A DNA stretch of 64,000 nt, taken from Corynespora cassiicola. Lineage: Eukaryota; Ascomycota; Dothideomycetes; Pleosporales; Corynesporascaceae. Shown piece by piece: positions 11,288 through 22,655 of this stretch. The stretch spans positions 2,542,001 to 2,606,000 of the forward strand of contig JAEUWY010000023.1 in assembly GCA_022059125.1 (NCBI GenBank). Direction: 5' to 3'. The notes under the pieces are model-generated. The model was not told the origin of the DNA. It saw nothing but the letters and a program-made list of their open reading frames with translations, and searched no databases. Each line of letters opens with the position of its first letter. Positions within the stretch are counted from its first letter, which is position 1. Made by a program: the position numbers and the translations under genes.

Positions 11288-12493
11288 GGGATGAGGAGAG
11301 CCGGGGAGGCGGTGAGGGTCGGACGTGTATAATATAGCGAGCCCGGAACCCGGCCTCGCGTGGGCTGGGGGTCTGGAGGTCAATGGATGGGAGCGTGATG
11401 TTGCACTTTCTGTCCCCCGTCCAGCGGCGAGCACAGCGGCCGACGTAGCTGTGGCAGGGCGCTCTGGGTTCGCACGTACACAGCACCTAGGTAGACAGGC
11501 ATCAAGGCCGCGAGGTGGGAGGGCAGCCCACCCCCCGCCCGCCGCCGCAGCCACAGAGCAGCCAATCAGGAGCGGACGTGGGGCCATCTGGCCCTCGCCG
11601 TGCTTTCTTCTCCTCCACTAGCACCTTCACATGGGCGGTTGCAGACGCGCAGTAAGGCCGGTCTCAAACGTAGAGCAGAAAAGTGAAGCGCGCGGCCGTG
11701 GACAGCCGCTGTTTGACGCAGCCGCTGTAGCACGTCTCGGTGTGGGCAGCAGGCGGGCAGCGGGCAGCGGGCGGGCAGTAGACTGGCAGCAGGCTGGCAG
11801 CAGGCCGGCCGCGTCCAGCAGCGAGTGCAGCGGTCCAGCGCGTCCAGCGAGTCCAGCAGGGCGGCGATCGGCTGGCCAGGGTTCAGGCGCAGCGCCATTT
11901 TATGACGACGGACTAGCCCACCACTCTCACGGACCTCAAACGACGTCTCGTCACCTCTCAACACGCCCTGCCCGCTCCACCCCGCTGCATTTCACCCAGA
12001 CGCGGCGCCGTCCAATTCGCTTTGGGTACGGCCTCTTGTCCTGATCGCACGCTGGCCCACGGCCGCCGTTGAGCCCTCCGCTGGGTGTTCTGCCTCCAGG
12101 CCGCTGCCGTCTCTTCTTATCGCAGAGGCACAAGCCTGCACGCCCAACCAACCTCGATTCTCCGACTGCTCGTCCACCTGCTCCCCTCCTCCACCACCTC
12201 CTCGCCCACCTCCACCACCCCCCTCGCGCCCCCTCCACGCTCCTTCTCGGCGACCCCAGCGCTGGTCGTCCGCTCTCACCCGCCCGCCCGAGCACCCTCG
12301 CCCGGCCGCTGCCACGCCTGCACTGCGCTGCGCTGCGTGTCTGCCCGCCGCGCCCCCCCTGCGTCTCGACATCACCGAGCGCGCCTCGCCTGGCTGCCCC
12401 ATCGGCGGACTTTCCATGCGCCTGCTGCCACGCATCCGCACCCCGCCTGCCTACTGACCACCCCGAGCGAGCCAGAGCCCCGACGATCGCGGA
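11288..12493. other. Intergenic region upstream of the cyclin gene
   Basis: 1.2 kb with the 3' flank of the proteasome gene on the left and a C-rich segment (about 12100-12480) that is probably the cyclin gene's promoter and 5' leader. A GGGCAGC/GGCAGCA-rich imperfect repeat lies at about 11745-11815. The open frames in this part are mutually overlapping Pro/Arg/Ser-rich shadows. Confidence 0.55.
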
Positions 12494-14001
12494 ATGGGAT
12501 CGATAGTGGTGAGCGGTGGGATTGAGCACCACTTCCACAACAACATGTTTGGCGGCGGTAGCGCGCATCAACAGCCGCAGGAATCGCCCGCTGTCCACCA
12601 CACCCCCGTGCGCCCGTCCCCCCAGGCCACCGCCAACCCGCCGCCGCGGATAGTCGCTCCCTCAGCAGACGTGCCCATGGCCGACTCGGGCGCCCCACCG
12701 ACTGTCGTCACCCCGTCGCAGCGCTCGCAGCATCACGGTGCCGCAGACCTCTCAGCTCACGCCCACGCCTCCAGCGCGAACCAGTCCGCCCAGCCGCCCC
12801 CACCCAGCCCGCGCTTTCGCCCACAATCATCACAGCATGTCACTCCCGCTGGCGCCCACGCCACGCCCAGTGCCTTTGCCCACCCACGCCCGGTGCCCTC
12901 GTCGTCGGCCTCGTCGTCTGCACAGCAGTCCCCTATAGCGTCATTACGCTCGCCGCTCGACTCGACCTCGGCCTCGCCGCGACGCATAAAAGTAAAGAGC
13001 CTGTCGCACATCCAGTCGTTCGCGACCGACGAGTCCAGCCCCTTCTCGCAGACGCGATCCCTGTCGCGGCGGCAGCGGAGAGACCCGTCCGACGTGGGCC
13101 CCCAGTATGAGATCAGCGAGATGCCCGTCTCGGACATCATCGAGATGGTCGCTGGCCTGTTGACCAAGATCACCACAACAAACGACCGTCAACATGAGCA
13201 TCTACACCGCCAGATCCCGCCCCCAGAGGGCGCCTCCGGCCTCAGCCAGCAGACGACGAGCGTGCTCGCCTTCCACGGCAAGAACGTCCCCAGCATCTCC
13301 ATCCTGAGCTATCTCAGCCGCATCCACAAATACTGCCCCACCACCTATGAAGTCTTCCTCAGCCTGCTAGTCTATTTCGATAGAATGACAGAACGCGTAA
13401 ATGCCGGCCCGATGCTAAGTCTCCGCCAAGCTAACCAGCAGTCTCTTGAACGTGCCAATGCTGCAGGCGATGTAGCCTCGTCCAACGCAGATCCTGCTCC
13501 GAGAGCGACAACGCAGACTGCATCATCCTCAGTCCAGGCTGCAACCCCCCCGCCGTCTGGTTCATTGGGCAAGCCCGCAGAGACACCTGTTCGTGGGGGC
13601 CAGCCGCCATCGCCCCCGCAGCAGGATCTCGAATCTGACCCATACAATCTTTCGCACTTTTTCGTCGTCGATAGCTTCAACATCCATCGGCTCGTCATTG
13701 CCGGTGTGACGTGCGCTAGCAAGTTCTTCTCTGATGTCTTTTATACCAACTCGCGATATGCAAAGGTATGTTCATGTCGAGGCTCGCCGGTCCGCATTTG
13801 GCTGACGTTTTTGAAAAAATACAGGTCGGCGGCCTGCCGTTGGTTGAACTCAACCACTTGGAGCTGCAGTTCCTCCTGCTGAACGACTTCCGCCTAGCCG
13901 TGCCGCTGGAAGAGATGGAGGCGTACGGCACCATGCTAGTCGAGTTCTATGCGCGGGAGGTGGCGGAACAGCACGATCGACAGGCTGGGGGCAGGCACTA
14001 G
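12494..14001 (+). CDS. Pho85-type cyclin (Pcl6/Pcl7-like, PHO80 family)
   Basis: Two exons (12494-13765, 13825-14001) encode 482 residues. Residues 1-215 are low-complexity Ser/Pro/Ala. The cyclin box runs from about residue 255 (FHGKNVPSISILSYLSRIHKYCP, then VFLSLLVYFDRM) to the C-terminus (VDSFNIHRLVIAGVTCASKFFSDVFYTNSRYAKVGGL, LNHLELQFLLLNDFRL), interrupted by a roughly 80-residue Ser/Thr/Pro insertion before the SFNIHR helix. The 59-bp intron falls between YAK and VGGL. In yeast such cyclins activate the Pho85 kinase in phosphate, glycogen and carbon control. The YTNSRYAKVGG wording favours the Pcl6/7 branch over Pho80 itself. Further in-frame Met codons near the N-terminus leave the exact start slightly open. 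Confidence 0.88.
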
Positions 14002-14656
14002 ACACCACAAGGCAGCGCCACTGAGCGTTTGCCAATCCAAGAATACGCAGGTGCGGCGGTGGCAGCTTGGAAGCACGACGAGGACAGTACAAGACCCTAG
14101 AAAGGAAGCGGGCAACCTTGCAAATCCTACAGGGCAACCGGACGGTCGGTGGTATTTGGGGCACGTCCGGGTCAATCAACACCTAATTATGAGGCCAGTG
14201 GTGGGCTCGATAGCAGAATCCACAAATTACGGGTTATTCCATAGATGATGATTTTTTCCTTGTCGTTGGCGGCTTTTCGTAGAGTGTTCGCTGGGATAGA
14301 TTCTCTACTCTTCGTTCCTCTAAGGCCAGCTTGGCTCTTCTTCATCGAAGTTATCAGTCCTCTTTGCTATCCTGCTTCTGTTCCTTTTTTTTCTCCTTCT
14401 ATTCCCACCAGACATGAGCGAGTCAGTTGAGTTGGGAATCACTCGATACTGGGGATGCTTGGAGAAACGATTAGGTTCTCAAGGGTGTGTGGTCTTTTGT
14501 CCTTTTTTTTTCTTTCTCTCCTTCTCTCTTCTCTGTCCCCTGCTGTTCTGTTCTGTTCTGTTCTGCTGTGTTGTTTGTTACTGGGCGGGCGCTTTCTTTC
14601 CCTTTTTTGAGGTCTCTACAAGTCATCATGATCACCCCTCTTAAATTTTACCCTTT

Positions 14657-14680
14657 TTTTTCTTTCTTTCTTTCTTTCTT
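14657..14680. repeat. (TTTC)n microsatellite
   Basis: About five to six TTTC units following a T run. Confidence 0.85.
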
Positions 14681-14927
14681 CGTCTCCTTCTCCTTCCTCT
14701 CTTCTTGGGGGGGGTTACCCTTTGGATTTTACGCTTAGGGCGGCGTTTATAGAGTTTTTGGACGGAGAGTGGGAGGGGAGGGGAGAGGAGGGGAGAGGAA
14801 GGTTGGGGATTGGTTTTTGAGCTCAGTCTAATGTGAACTTTTTTTTGCTTTGGGAAACGATGGGGATAAGAGGACAGTTGTCTCTTTGTTTGCCTACATC
14901 CAGTGATGGTGGTACATGTTGATGTGT

Positions 14928-14953
14928 TGCCTGCCTGCCTGCCTGCCTGCCTG
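14928..14953. repeat. (TGCC)n microsatellite
   Basis: Six and a half exact copies of TGCC. Confidence 0.9.
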
Positions 14954-15216
14954 TTACCCACCGTGTCTGCATTACCCACCTAGGCGGGGCTCGCGGGTAT
15001 CGAGGAAGCGGCTTTCCAGTGGTCACCTTTTTTTGTGAGACTGAATGATTGTGTACACATTGCATTGCATTTGCCTCGTGCGTGAGTGCGCGCACGCACA
15101 AAAGCGAAAGGCCCCGAACGTTCATCTCCGAGATTAGAGATTAGATCTCAGCCCCCAACTCCAGGCAGGCCGCAAACGCAAACACCAATGGCATGCCCTC
15201 CCCTTCCTTCCCTCTC

Positions 15217-15273
15217 ACCCAACCCAACCCAACCCAACCAAACCAAACCAAACCAAGCCAAGCCAAGCCAAAC
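15217..15273. repeat. Pentamer repeat CCAAC/CCAAA/CCAAG
   Basis: Eleven consecutive 5-bp units in three homogeneous blocks (CCAAC, then CCAAA, then CCAAG), which suggests successive local expansion of mutated units. Confidence 0.88.
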
Positions 15274-15519
15274 CACTCATCCCTTGGTTTCGCCCCCGAA
15301 CAGGAGGGGCAGGAGGCAAACAGGCAAGCCAGCAAGCCCAAAAAGGGGGGGGGGGAGGGGGGCCCAGCACAAGGAAAACGGTCTAGACGTCTCCATCCCG
15401 ACCAGTCCAAACCAGCGAGCAAAGTAGCCGTGGATACGTCCGTACTATAGACCCGGGAGCTCCCGATCAGGGGGCGTCCAATTTCACCAATGCGTGCGTC
15501 CCTGCTTCTGGCTGCACCA

Positions 15520-15549
15520 TGCTGCTACTGCTGCTGCTGCTGCTGCTGC
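15520..15549. repeat. (CTG)n microsatellite
   Basis: About nine CTG/GCT triplets with one interruption (CTA) near the left end. Confidence 0.85.
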
Positions 15550-16020
15550 GCCCGCCAAGCTCCGCCGCACGCACGCACGCGTGATACGGGTAAGTAAGAT
15601 ATGATACAAAATGCATGGACCTCTTTTTTTTTTTATCCCTCCCCCTCGTTTCCAAATTTTTTTTCCAATCCTCCTTCGTTTCCCCGGCCGGGTCCCGAAG
15701 TGCAGGCGGGCGGGCCTCCTCCCCAATTTATTGTTCCTTTCGCCGTCTCAGCCGTGACCTTTTTGCCTCCGTATCCTCTCTTCTTCTTTTTTTTTTTTTC
15801 CCCTCCCCTTGCGTCCTGCGTCCCGTCCTGCGTTTTGAGGTTGCTCGCGTGTGCTGTGCTTCGCCCCAAACATTGGGCCTTTCCGATCCTGACTTGAGGG
15901 GTCCCCACTCACTAGACTAAAGGATTTCCGGTCCCGGCGCCGGCGGTGGCGGAACGGGAGATTTTTTGAGGGGGGAGGGAAACAGTGGGAACGTGGGTTG
16001 GAAATTTGTCTGGGCTGGGA

Positions 16021-16060
16021 AAAAAAAAGACGGGGTGGGATAAAAAAAGACGGGGTGGGA
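16021..16060. repeat. 20-bp tandem duplication
   Basis: Two adjacent 20-bp copies (A-run, then GACGGGGTGGGA) that differ at the first base only. Confidence 0.85.
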
Positions 16061-16405
16061 TTGGAGTGTGAGTGAGTGAGGCTTTGGGTTTGCTAGACTG
16101 GTCCTTGACTCGGCTTGCAGCCTTCTTCTTTTCTTCTTTTGCTTACCTGGCCTCGTCAGTTTTCTTGGGCCTGTCTGCGTTTGAGCTGCATTGCATTTGG
16201 GCGTCCTAGGTTCGAAAGAGTAGACAAAGCGTGCATAGAGTGGGTACTTTGCGAGGGCATTTGCGGGAAGCATAGTTGTGTCTGTTGTCGTACGAGATTG
16301 CACTGCACATACACACCGACGATAAAGGGGGCAGGCAGCAAGAGCTAGGGCGAGATCTGTGGTACGCAGAAAGGGCACATATTTCCTATCAGCAAAGGGC
16401 TTTCA

Positions 16406-17519
16406 ATGGCGCCGTCGACTTCGTCTTCGCTCTCCTTCGGCACCGCCTTTCAGTACGCCTTCCTCGCCGTGCTGGGCTACGTCCTCGCCGGTGCGCCGCT
16501 GCTGTCGATTCTCTCGGGCAAGGGGCCCGACGAGGCCGGCGGGCGGAGGAGGGATGGCGCTGGGGCGGTGGTGAGTACCCCGATCCCCCTGGATAAGGTG
16601 GACAGCCTGGTGATCCCGGAAACGGGGCTCGAGTGCGAGGAAGAGGCGGGTTACAAGACGTACATCTTCTCGCGGGATCCGCTGGTCGTGTACGTCGAGG
16701 GCTTTGTGAGTGAGAGGGAGAGGAGGCACGTCGTCGAATTAAGGTAACGCTACTTCTCTCGTATTCGACTGGTTACGGCTTGGAAAGCGGTGGAAGAGGG
16801 TCCCCCTCGTTTTCGGACGCGCATCACGTGCTTTCTTCGACGGTTTTCGTTTCTCTCGCATTAGGTTTCGGTTCTGCTTGCGGGGTGCCCTGCTTCATTG
16901 CAGTGCAGTACAGGGCTGACGTTGCAACAGTGAGCCCAAGTTCAAACCCTCGACCGTTTGGACTGCCGGAAACGAGCGCCTGGACCCCACGGTGCGACTC
17001 TCGGAAAAGGCGCAGCTGGACCGCGACGACACGGTCAAGTGCATCGAGGAGCGCGCCCGCGTCTTCCAGGGGTATCGCCCGCACGTCTACGTCGAGAAGC
17101 TGTGGAGCCAGCGGTACAATGCCGGCGGCCACTACACGTACCACTACGACTGGAGCACGGCGTCGAGGAGCAGCGGACGCATCAGCAGCTTCATGGTGTA
17201 CCTCGAGGCCAATTGCACGGGAGGCGGCACCCATTTCCCGCGCCTCGACAAGCCGAATGATGAGACGTGGTGCAAGTTCATCGAGTGCGGGGACGAAGAG
17301 GAGGACAGGGAGGGCACGACGTTCAAGCCCATCGCAGGCAACGCTGTGTACTGGGAGAACATCCGGCCGGATGGCAGGGGCTACGATGAGAGCTGGCACG
17401 CAGGATTGCCAGTTAAGAGCGGGACCAAGATTGGGTTGAACATTTGGAGTTGGTACCAGGCCGGGTGGACGCCTGAGGCTTCTTCTGTGGCTGCGTCTGA
17501 CTCTCCTCCCTCACCTTGA
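16406..17519 (+). CDS. Prolyl 4-hydroxylase-like 2OG-Fe(II) dioxygenase
   Basis: Two exons (16406-16743, 16931-17519) join as VELS-EPKFKPSTVW and give 308 residues. A membrane segment near residues 13-35 suggests a type II ER or Golgi anchor. The P4Hc fold follows: iron ligands His184 and Asp186 (YHYDWS) and His269 (ESWHAGLPV), and the 2-oxoglutarate-binding Lys279 (TKIGLNIW). Motifs GGTHFPRL and GNAVYWENI are typical of the fungal family. The reaction is 2-oxoglutarate and O2 dependent hydroxylation, probably of peptidyl proline, though the substrate cannot be read from the sequence. The single 187-bp intron is longer than most in the window. The stop is only 56 bp from the stop of the convergent spherulin-like gene. 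Confidence 0.92.
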
Positions 17520-17575
17520 AACCCACACGCGCAAATATATATACCATTTATGGAAATCCTTTCTTGCCCTACTTT

Positions 17576-18790
17576 TCAGGGGCCACTACAGCCTTCTTCG
17601 ACGCCTCGCGACGTCAAAAACTTAAGACTCTTACTACCACTACTTCTGACATCATCATCATCCCCATTCCCCGATACACCCCGCCCATAAATTCCCTCCT
17701 TGCACTTCCTCTCCCTAACCCAAAACCACACAAACTTATTGAACACGTTGCTAAAGCTGTGCCAGTACTCTCCGGGCTCGCCGATGCTGCTAACAAACGA
17801 CCAGCCCACCATGTCACGCATCTGCCCGACGACCCAGTCGAGCAGCTCGTCCGGGACGTTGGGGATGGTGTGCATCATGATTGCCAAGGCCGACTTGGGC
17901 CGCTTGGATGCGTTTTGGAAGTCGAGGAGGGCGTGGAAGCGCTGGGCGTCGAGGAGGGCGGCGTATGTGTCTTCGAAGATGACGGTGATGTCGGCGAGAT
18001 CGAGGTAGTTCCATGTGTGGTCGGGGAGGACGCCAGGGTTGTGGACTGGGAGGGTGGGTAAGCTGACGTCGAAAATTGGGAAAGGGGAAATGAGGAGGAC
18101 TGCTGGCTCTATGCCCCTCTAGAGTGCAGCGGCGGCCATGCGAAACTGGCCCCGTGGGACATGGCTTGTTGTAGTGGACCACAACTCTTTCTCACGACAC
18201 TGGAAAATAACCAAAAACCCGGAAAACAGACACCTACCCACAAGCCTCTGCCCCAACCCCTGACTCCCCTTGACCTCATCTGTCGCCACCTTCAAATAAT
18301 CATGGCTCTGCCACTGATACGGCCCGGGCGTCTCGTCAAAAAAGATGCCATCCACCGCCATGCTCGGGTCGTTCATGATCGCCGCCCACTCGGCATACCT
18401 CCGAATCTCGCTCAACAGATCGGCAATGGGCTTGTTAGCCCAGTTGGTGGCCACATACCCCAGAGTGCGGATGTTGGGGTACGTCTTCAGCTTCGGTATC
18501 TCGGTGCGGTAGGGAGCTTCGGGGAGGCCGGTCAAGCAGGGACCAGAGCAGGGGTTCACAACGACGGTAATGTTGAGGTTTGTATTGTTTCCTGCGCTGT
18601 TGGACGGGTGAGTTGGTGAGGCTGAGGTGTAAATGATGAGTTGGGTGTTTGGGTTGGGCGGATGGGCGGATAGCCTTTTCTCTTGAAAAAGAGGACAGGG
18701 GTAAAAAAGGAATCGGACAACGTACGCCCAATACAATGGATCCCAAACTCCAGGCCATGGGTAGATGTACAGCGGTAGTAATATCGACAT
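17576..18790 (-). CDS. Spherulation-specific family 4 (spherulin-4-like) protein
   Basis: Three exons (18790-18726, 18596-18238, 18045-17576) encode 297 residues. Family blocks appear in order: ILLPLYIYPWPGVWDPLYWA, ITVVVNPCSGP, YPNIRTLGYVATNWANKP, VDGIFFDETPG, VVHNPGVLPDHTWNYLDLAD, TVIFEDTYAAL and the C-terminal IMMHTIPNVPDE. The splice joins (129- and 192-bp introns) restore these blocks. No signal peptide is seen from this start, so the product is probably cytosolic unless an unseen 5' exon exists. Spherulin-4 relatives have a TIM-barrel-like fold and are up in Physarum spherules and fungal stress or plant-tissue growth; some are related to glycosidase-like polysaccharide enzymes. The last about 40 residues (acidic, Gly/Ser-rich) look unconserved and could be misread or spliced differently. 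Confidence 0.85.
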
Positions 18791-19530
18791 GATGTGCGTG
18801 TATGTAGACGTTCCTCACAGCAATCTTCAAAGCTCACCCCCCACGCAGAGCCGCAGCCAAGATCAGGAAATGAGATCTTCCAGAAAACTGCAGAGGATGG
18901 AAACGAAAAAAAAAAAAAAATTGGAACCAGGAACAAGGAGGACCAGGCAGGTACCCGCTCGGGTTTTGTACGTTAGCTGCCGCGTGGAAACCTTATGGGG
19001 GATCATCTTGCGTTCGCACGTCACGTCGCAGCCTTAGTCAAGCACCACTGCGTGTTCGGTTCGAAGGATGAGTGCCCGATGGAGGCTGTTCGATAAAGAG
19101 AAAAGGCGTCTGTACGCCTGCAACAAATCCACAACGGCGCCCATTTCGTTTGGATGGCGCGGCATGGATGCATGTCTGTATGTAGGTGTAATATGAATAT
19201 AGTAGTGCAGGGATGAGGGATAATATGGTCGTGCAGGTATGTGGGATGGGCAAACAAAGAAGAGTGCAGATGCAAACGCGGGTTCGCGACGGATTTAGAA
19301 GCGTTGGGCCTGCAGATGCGCCGACGGGACAGCGGATTAGGCGAGCACAGGACGCACAGGTGGAGATAAGGGCGTAACGAGGGCTTGGCCCGCCGAAGGA
19401 GTTGCATGTTGCTGTAGACATACGAGTCTTTGTATTCCCACTGCTTAACTCGAATGGTACTAAGCATGCATTCTAGAACTTTTGGGTTCGTCTTGGCTGC
19501 GTCCAAAACGCCTTGAGGGATATATCGTAT
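18791..19530. other. Intergenic region between spherulin-4-like gene and ATG5
   Basis: 740 bp serving as promoter of the leftward spherulin-like gene and 3' flank of ATG5. An A-run of about 15 lies at 18907-18921. No coding feature is supported. Confidence 0.6.
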
Positions 19531-20658
19531 TTACGCCATCATGACTATGGCAATGTGTAGCCAACCGTCCAAGTAGGCAGCTGCTCGGATACAGTCTTCC
19601 ACGCTAGCACTCAATGGCAGTACGGCGCCATGCAAGACCGCCTGGGCAAGCAGTGGACTTCGTCTGCTGGGAAATAGACTAGGGATGATTTGATTGAGTG
19701 CCGTGCCAATAGTCTGAGGTTGACCTGTTCAAATTAGCCAAGTCCTTTGGAGGTGGGTATTCTCTGTCCCGGACATACGTGACGAGAGTGAAGGAGTCAC
19801 TAGGGCTTGCACAACACGGAGCGAGCCTGGAGTAGCGTCTTCCTGTGGTGCTTGTGAGGCGGCATGGGGCAAGTACAGTCTTATGGGTATGTGACGGAGG
19901 GTCGTTCCTTGTGGGTTCAAAAGTTTGTGGTTTATTTGGTTGAACATGGCAAAGTTGTGCTGCTTCACCGAATCCCATAGTTGAGTGGAGTCCTCTTTAC
20001 TGAGGAACATGACGGTCTTTCCGGTGCCAGTGCGGAGGTAGTCGGCCTGTAGTAAGTTAGGCCACGGGCCGGTGTGGTGATGCTGTGCGAGACTTGAATT
20101 CACCTCTTTGACTTGGTTCATGTACATGTCATGCAAGAATTTACCCTCGTCGTCGGCTGGGACGAGCTGCTCGGCCGGGTAGTCTGAGAAATGGACGGTG
20201 AGCTTCCACGGGAACTGCTTCTGCTCCTCGTCTTCTCCGCTGCCGTGCTTCTCTTCCACGTCGTCGTCGGACGGGTAAGCTGGCTCTGCGCCAGAGTATA
20301 GATCATGGAGCAGGCCGAGAGGATAATGCCACTTCAGCGGCACAGCCTCGTAGGACAGCCAGACATGGTGGCGGGAGGCGTCAGGATAGATGAGGCTGCT
20401 GGCGAAGAAGTCCTGCAGCTTTGGCACGAGCAGGCCCAGGTAGGATAGTCTCGGGAACTGGACCTAGGCGGCGGGTTAGCATGCACGTCAAGGCATACTA
20501 GGGTGCAGCCCCCGGCCGTGGTTGGTTGGGCCGCTCACCAGGTACGGGTCCGAGTCGTCGTAGGTGCGGCAGTCGCCCTTGTCCAGGCGGATCTCGAGCG
20601 GAATGGAGCCATGCCATACGGCCTGGCGCAGCCTGGCGGAGACGTCGCGGGAGGACAT
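19531..20658 (-). CDS. ATG5: Autophagy protein 5
   Basis: Four exons (20658-20539, 20463-20104, 20046-19779, 19724-19531) give 313 residues. The first exon carries the Atg5 signature VWHGSIPLEIRL, CRTYDDSDPYL; exon 2 continues with VQFPRLSYLGLLVPKL. The lysine that receives Atg12 in a covalent conjugate is Lys159 in QVKEAD, right at the second splice junction. Downstream blocks are MFLSKEDSTQLWDSV, FNQINHKLLNP, and the C-terminal PSLFPSRRSPLLAQAVLHGAVLPL with YLDGWLHI. The Atg12-Atg5-Atg16 complex directs Atg8 lipidation on the phagophore. Intron 2 (57 bp, 20103-20047) is a multiple of three and has no stop. The gene is divergent from an uncharacterised gene 228 bp away. Confidence 0.96.
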
Positions 20659-20886
20659 GGCGGCTGCGAGGTGGGTGCGGGCAGGGCGTAGATCTATGCG
20701 CGGCCTGGTGGGGTCCGGCGGGGCCTCAAGCGAGGCTTTCGAGGCGGCCAACTGTGGGGAAGGCCGGCCTAGCCGCCGCCTGCCGTCTCTATAACAACCG
20801 CCGGCGCTGCTCAAACACGCCGCTGCGGCCCGGCCAGACGCTTCCCTCTTCACTCCCCGACTGCAGTCACTGGGGCCACCACGCTG

Positions 20887-21658
20887 ATGGTCGCCCTCTC
20901 CACCGCGCCCTGGACCATGGACGTGGCCCTCAGCCGCAAACGCTCGCGCCTTGCCCTGGACGACGACGACGACTGTGATGACCATCGCCCCGAGCCCTCG
21001 CCCGCCCTGTCCATCTCCAGTGATGGTCTGAAGCGATCGCGGACCCAGAACGAACTGGACGAGCTCGACATCTTCACTCCCGAGGAGGCGTGGGCCGTCG
21101 ATGTGGACGGCATCCTCGGCTCAAACACGCTGCCGAAGCCTCCTGGCAGCAGCATGCAGCCGTACAACAACGTGTCCAAGTACTCGCGCGACGCCTCCAT
21201 CTTTATACTGTGCGTGCAGGGCAATTTGCACCTGCACTATGACCTGCTGTGGTGAGTCGCGTGTCGCGTCGCACCCCTGGTGAATGCACCGCTAAGGCCC
21301 CAGCAGCTCCGCGCTCCCAGAACTATACGCCATCTCACCCTCGATACAGGCCCTCGTGCTCTGTCGAGACCCATCTGACCACGTGCCCTCTGAGACGGCG
21401 CGCATCTCGCTGCCCCTGGTCCAGGCCATTGCGCCAGAGCACAATCATTTTGTCAGGCTGGGCCTGCTGCATCCTCTGGGCGGCGGTAAGTTCCCGCTCG
21501 ACGCCCTCGTCGTTGTAGATACCAAGGGGAGGCGCAGGCTTGTCCTCCCCTTTGGCTGGGGCGCTGGCCGCCACGCCACGTCGGCCGCCGGCCGCACTGT
21601 ACAGAACCGCTTAGTGGAGATACTCAAAAAGTGCATCCAAATGCTGGCCCGGGAGTGA
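20887..21658 (+). CDS. Uncharacterised fungal protein divergent from ATG5
   Basis: Two exons (20887-21251, 21304-21658; 52-bp intron with a GCTAAG branch site) give 239 residues. The join reads HYDLLC-SSALPELYAI. The N-terminal 60 residues are charged, with basic clusters (SRKRSR, LKRSR) and an acidic run DDDDD, then an acidic segment EEAWAVDVDG. The C-terminal half looks globular: QALVLCRDP, ISLPLVQAIAPEHNHFVRLGLLHPLGG, DALVVVDTKGRRRLVLPFGWG, ending in a helix LVEILKKCIQML. I do not recognise the family. The consistent codon use, splice fit and folded C-terminus make it a real gene. In-frame Met codons at 20887 and 20917 are both possible starts. The basic clusters could be nuclear localisation signals. 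Confidence 0.75.
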
Positions 21659-22190
21659 TTGAGAGCGTGCGCGCTGCTGCCGTGTGAGTCGCGGAAAGGT
21701 AGTCGCTTGGGGGGGGGCACCCAAACTCGCCGAGGATGCAGGTCCCAACCGCTCCCGTGGAGACGATTAGTGGGTACTTGGCGAGGCAATAGGTGGACCT
21801 TCTGCTCACCGACATGGTCCAATGCACATCATCGTGCCGCGGGGTGGGCAAGTACGGTGCCCAGACACCCAGCTCGGCCCTGTACCCCATCACCAAGACT
21901 TGGTACAGTGTGCATTCATTCCACCAAGAACAAGGGGTTGGGCCATTTCTGCAGGTGCAACTACGGCCCAACCTGATTGCATCGTCACAATTGCTGGCAG
22001 ACCGGCATGCAGGCTGCCAAAAGCACGGGCACGAGCACGGAAAAGGGGAGGGAACGGGCGTGAGGCTCTCAGTTATCAATGCATTATCATTTCAGGGCTA
22101 TCATAATCGTGACGCCATAACCGTTGGAACGCCATTCCGCCAGTCATGCTCGGCGGTGGAGCTTGCAACCTCGACCCGGCCGTGAACAGT
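21659..22190. other. Convergent 3' flanks
   Basis: 532 bp between the stops of two convergent genes. It contains a G-run near 21710 but no supportable coding exon. Confidence 0.6.
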
Positions 22191-22655
22191 CTATTTGTCC
22201 TTGATGGGGATATCCGATCCCGTCGTGTTCTTGTATTGCTTGCGAATGTAGTCGCTGATCTGCTCGTCCTTGGCTTGCTCAAGAGCAGACTGGCACGCGG
22301 TGAGTTCATGTCTACTGGGTCAATGGCGTGACGGAGCCGAGTCTTACCTCATTGTCCTGAGGTCCCTGGCCAAGGAATTTCTCCTGGACGTAGTCGACGC
22401 CTGCGGCTGGTCAGTCACAACATTACAGAACTAGCCGCCGTCCCTTGGCAGCTGAAACCAGGTCGAGAAGGCCCGATAGTACTCACCCTTGTCGAGATAG
22501 TCCTCGTTCTTCTCGCTCTCCTTACCGCCGCCAGCAGCAGAGTTGATCTTGTCACCGAGGCCGCCGAGGAAGCCGCCGGAGCTCTGCTGGTTGGAGGACT
22601 GGGCTGGCTGCTCCTCCTTCTTCTCGCCGCCGGTCAGCTTGTTGACAAAGTCCAT
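22191..22655 (-). CDS. Small hydrophilic stress-type protein (fungal, uncharacterised)
   Basis: Three exons (22655-22487, 22400-22348, 22289-22191) encode 106 residues. The N-terminus MDFVNKLTGG is followed by a Gln/Ser/Gly-rich linker, GGFLGGLGDKINSAAGGG, then LDKGVDYVQEKFLGQGPQDNE and the C-terminal QAKDEQISDYIRKQYKNTTG. Small hydrophilic proteins with this layout are common in Pezizomycotina and are often labelled DNA-damage-responsive or LEA-like; I know of no defined biochemical role. Introns are 86 and 58 bp and restore the amphipathic VDYVQEKFLG and YIRKQY segments. It shares a 426-bp divergent promoter with the CobW-type gene. Confidence 0.85.

Larger units (their letters stand above)
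14002..16405. other. Gene-free interval rich in microsatellites
   Basis: 2.4 kb without a supportable gene. It contains T-rich pyrimidine tracts (14390-14710), TTTC, TGCC, CCAAM pentamer and CTG repeats, a G-run near 15343-15360, and a 20-bp tandem duplication near 16021. The right end is the promoter of the dioxygenase gene. Confidence 0.6.

Noticed and set aside
19021..19506. 161-codon minus-strand frame downstream of ATG5
   Set aside because: His/Cys/Pro-rich translation without motifs, located in ATG5 3' flank; no splice link.
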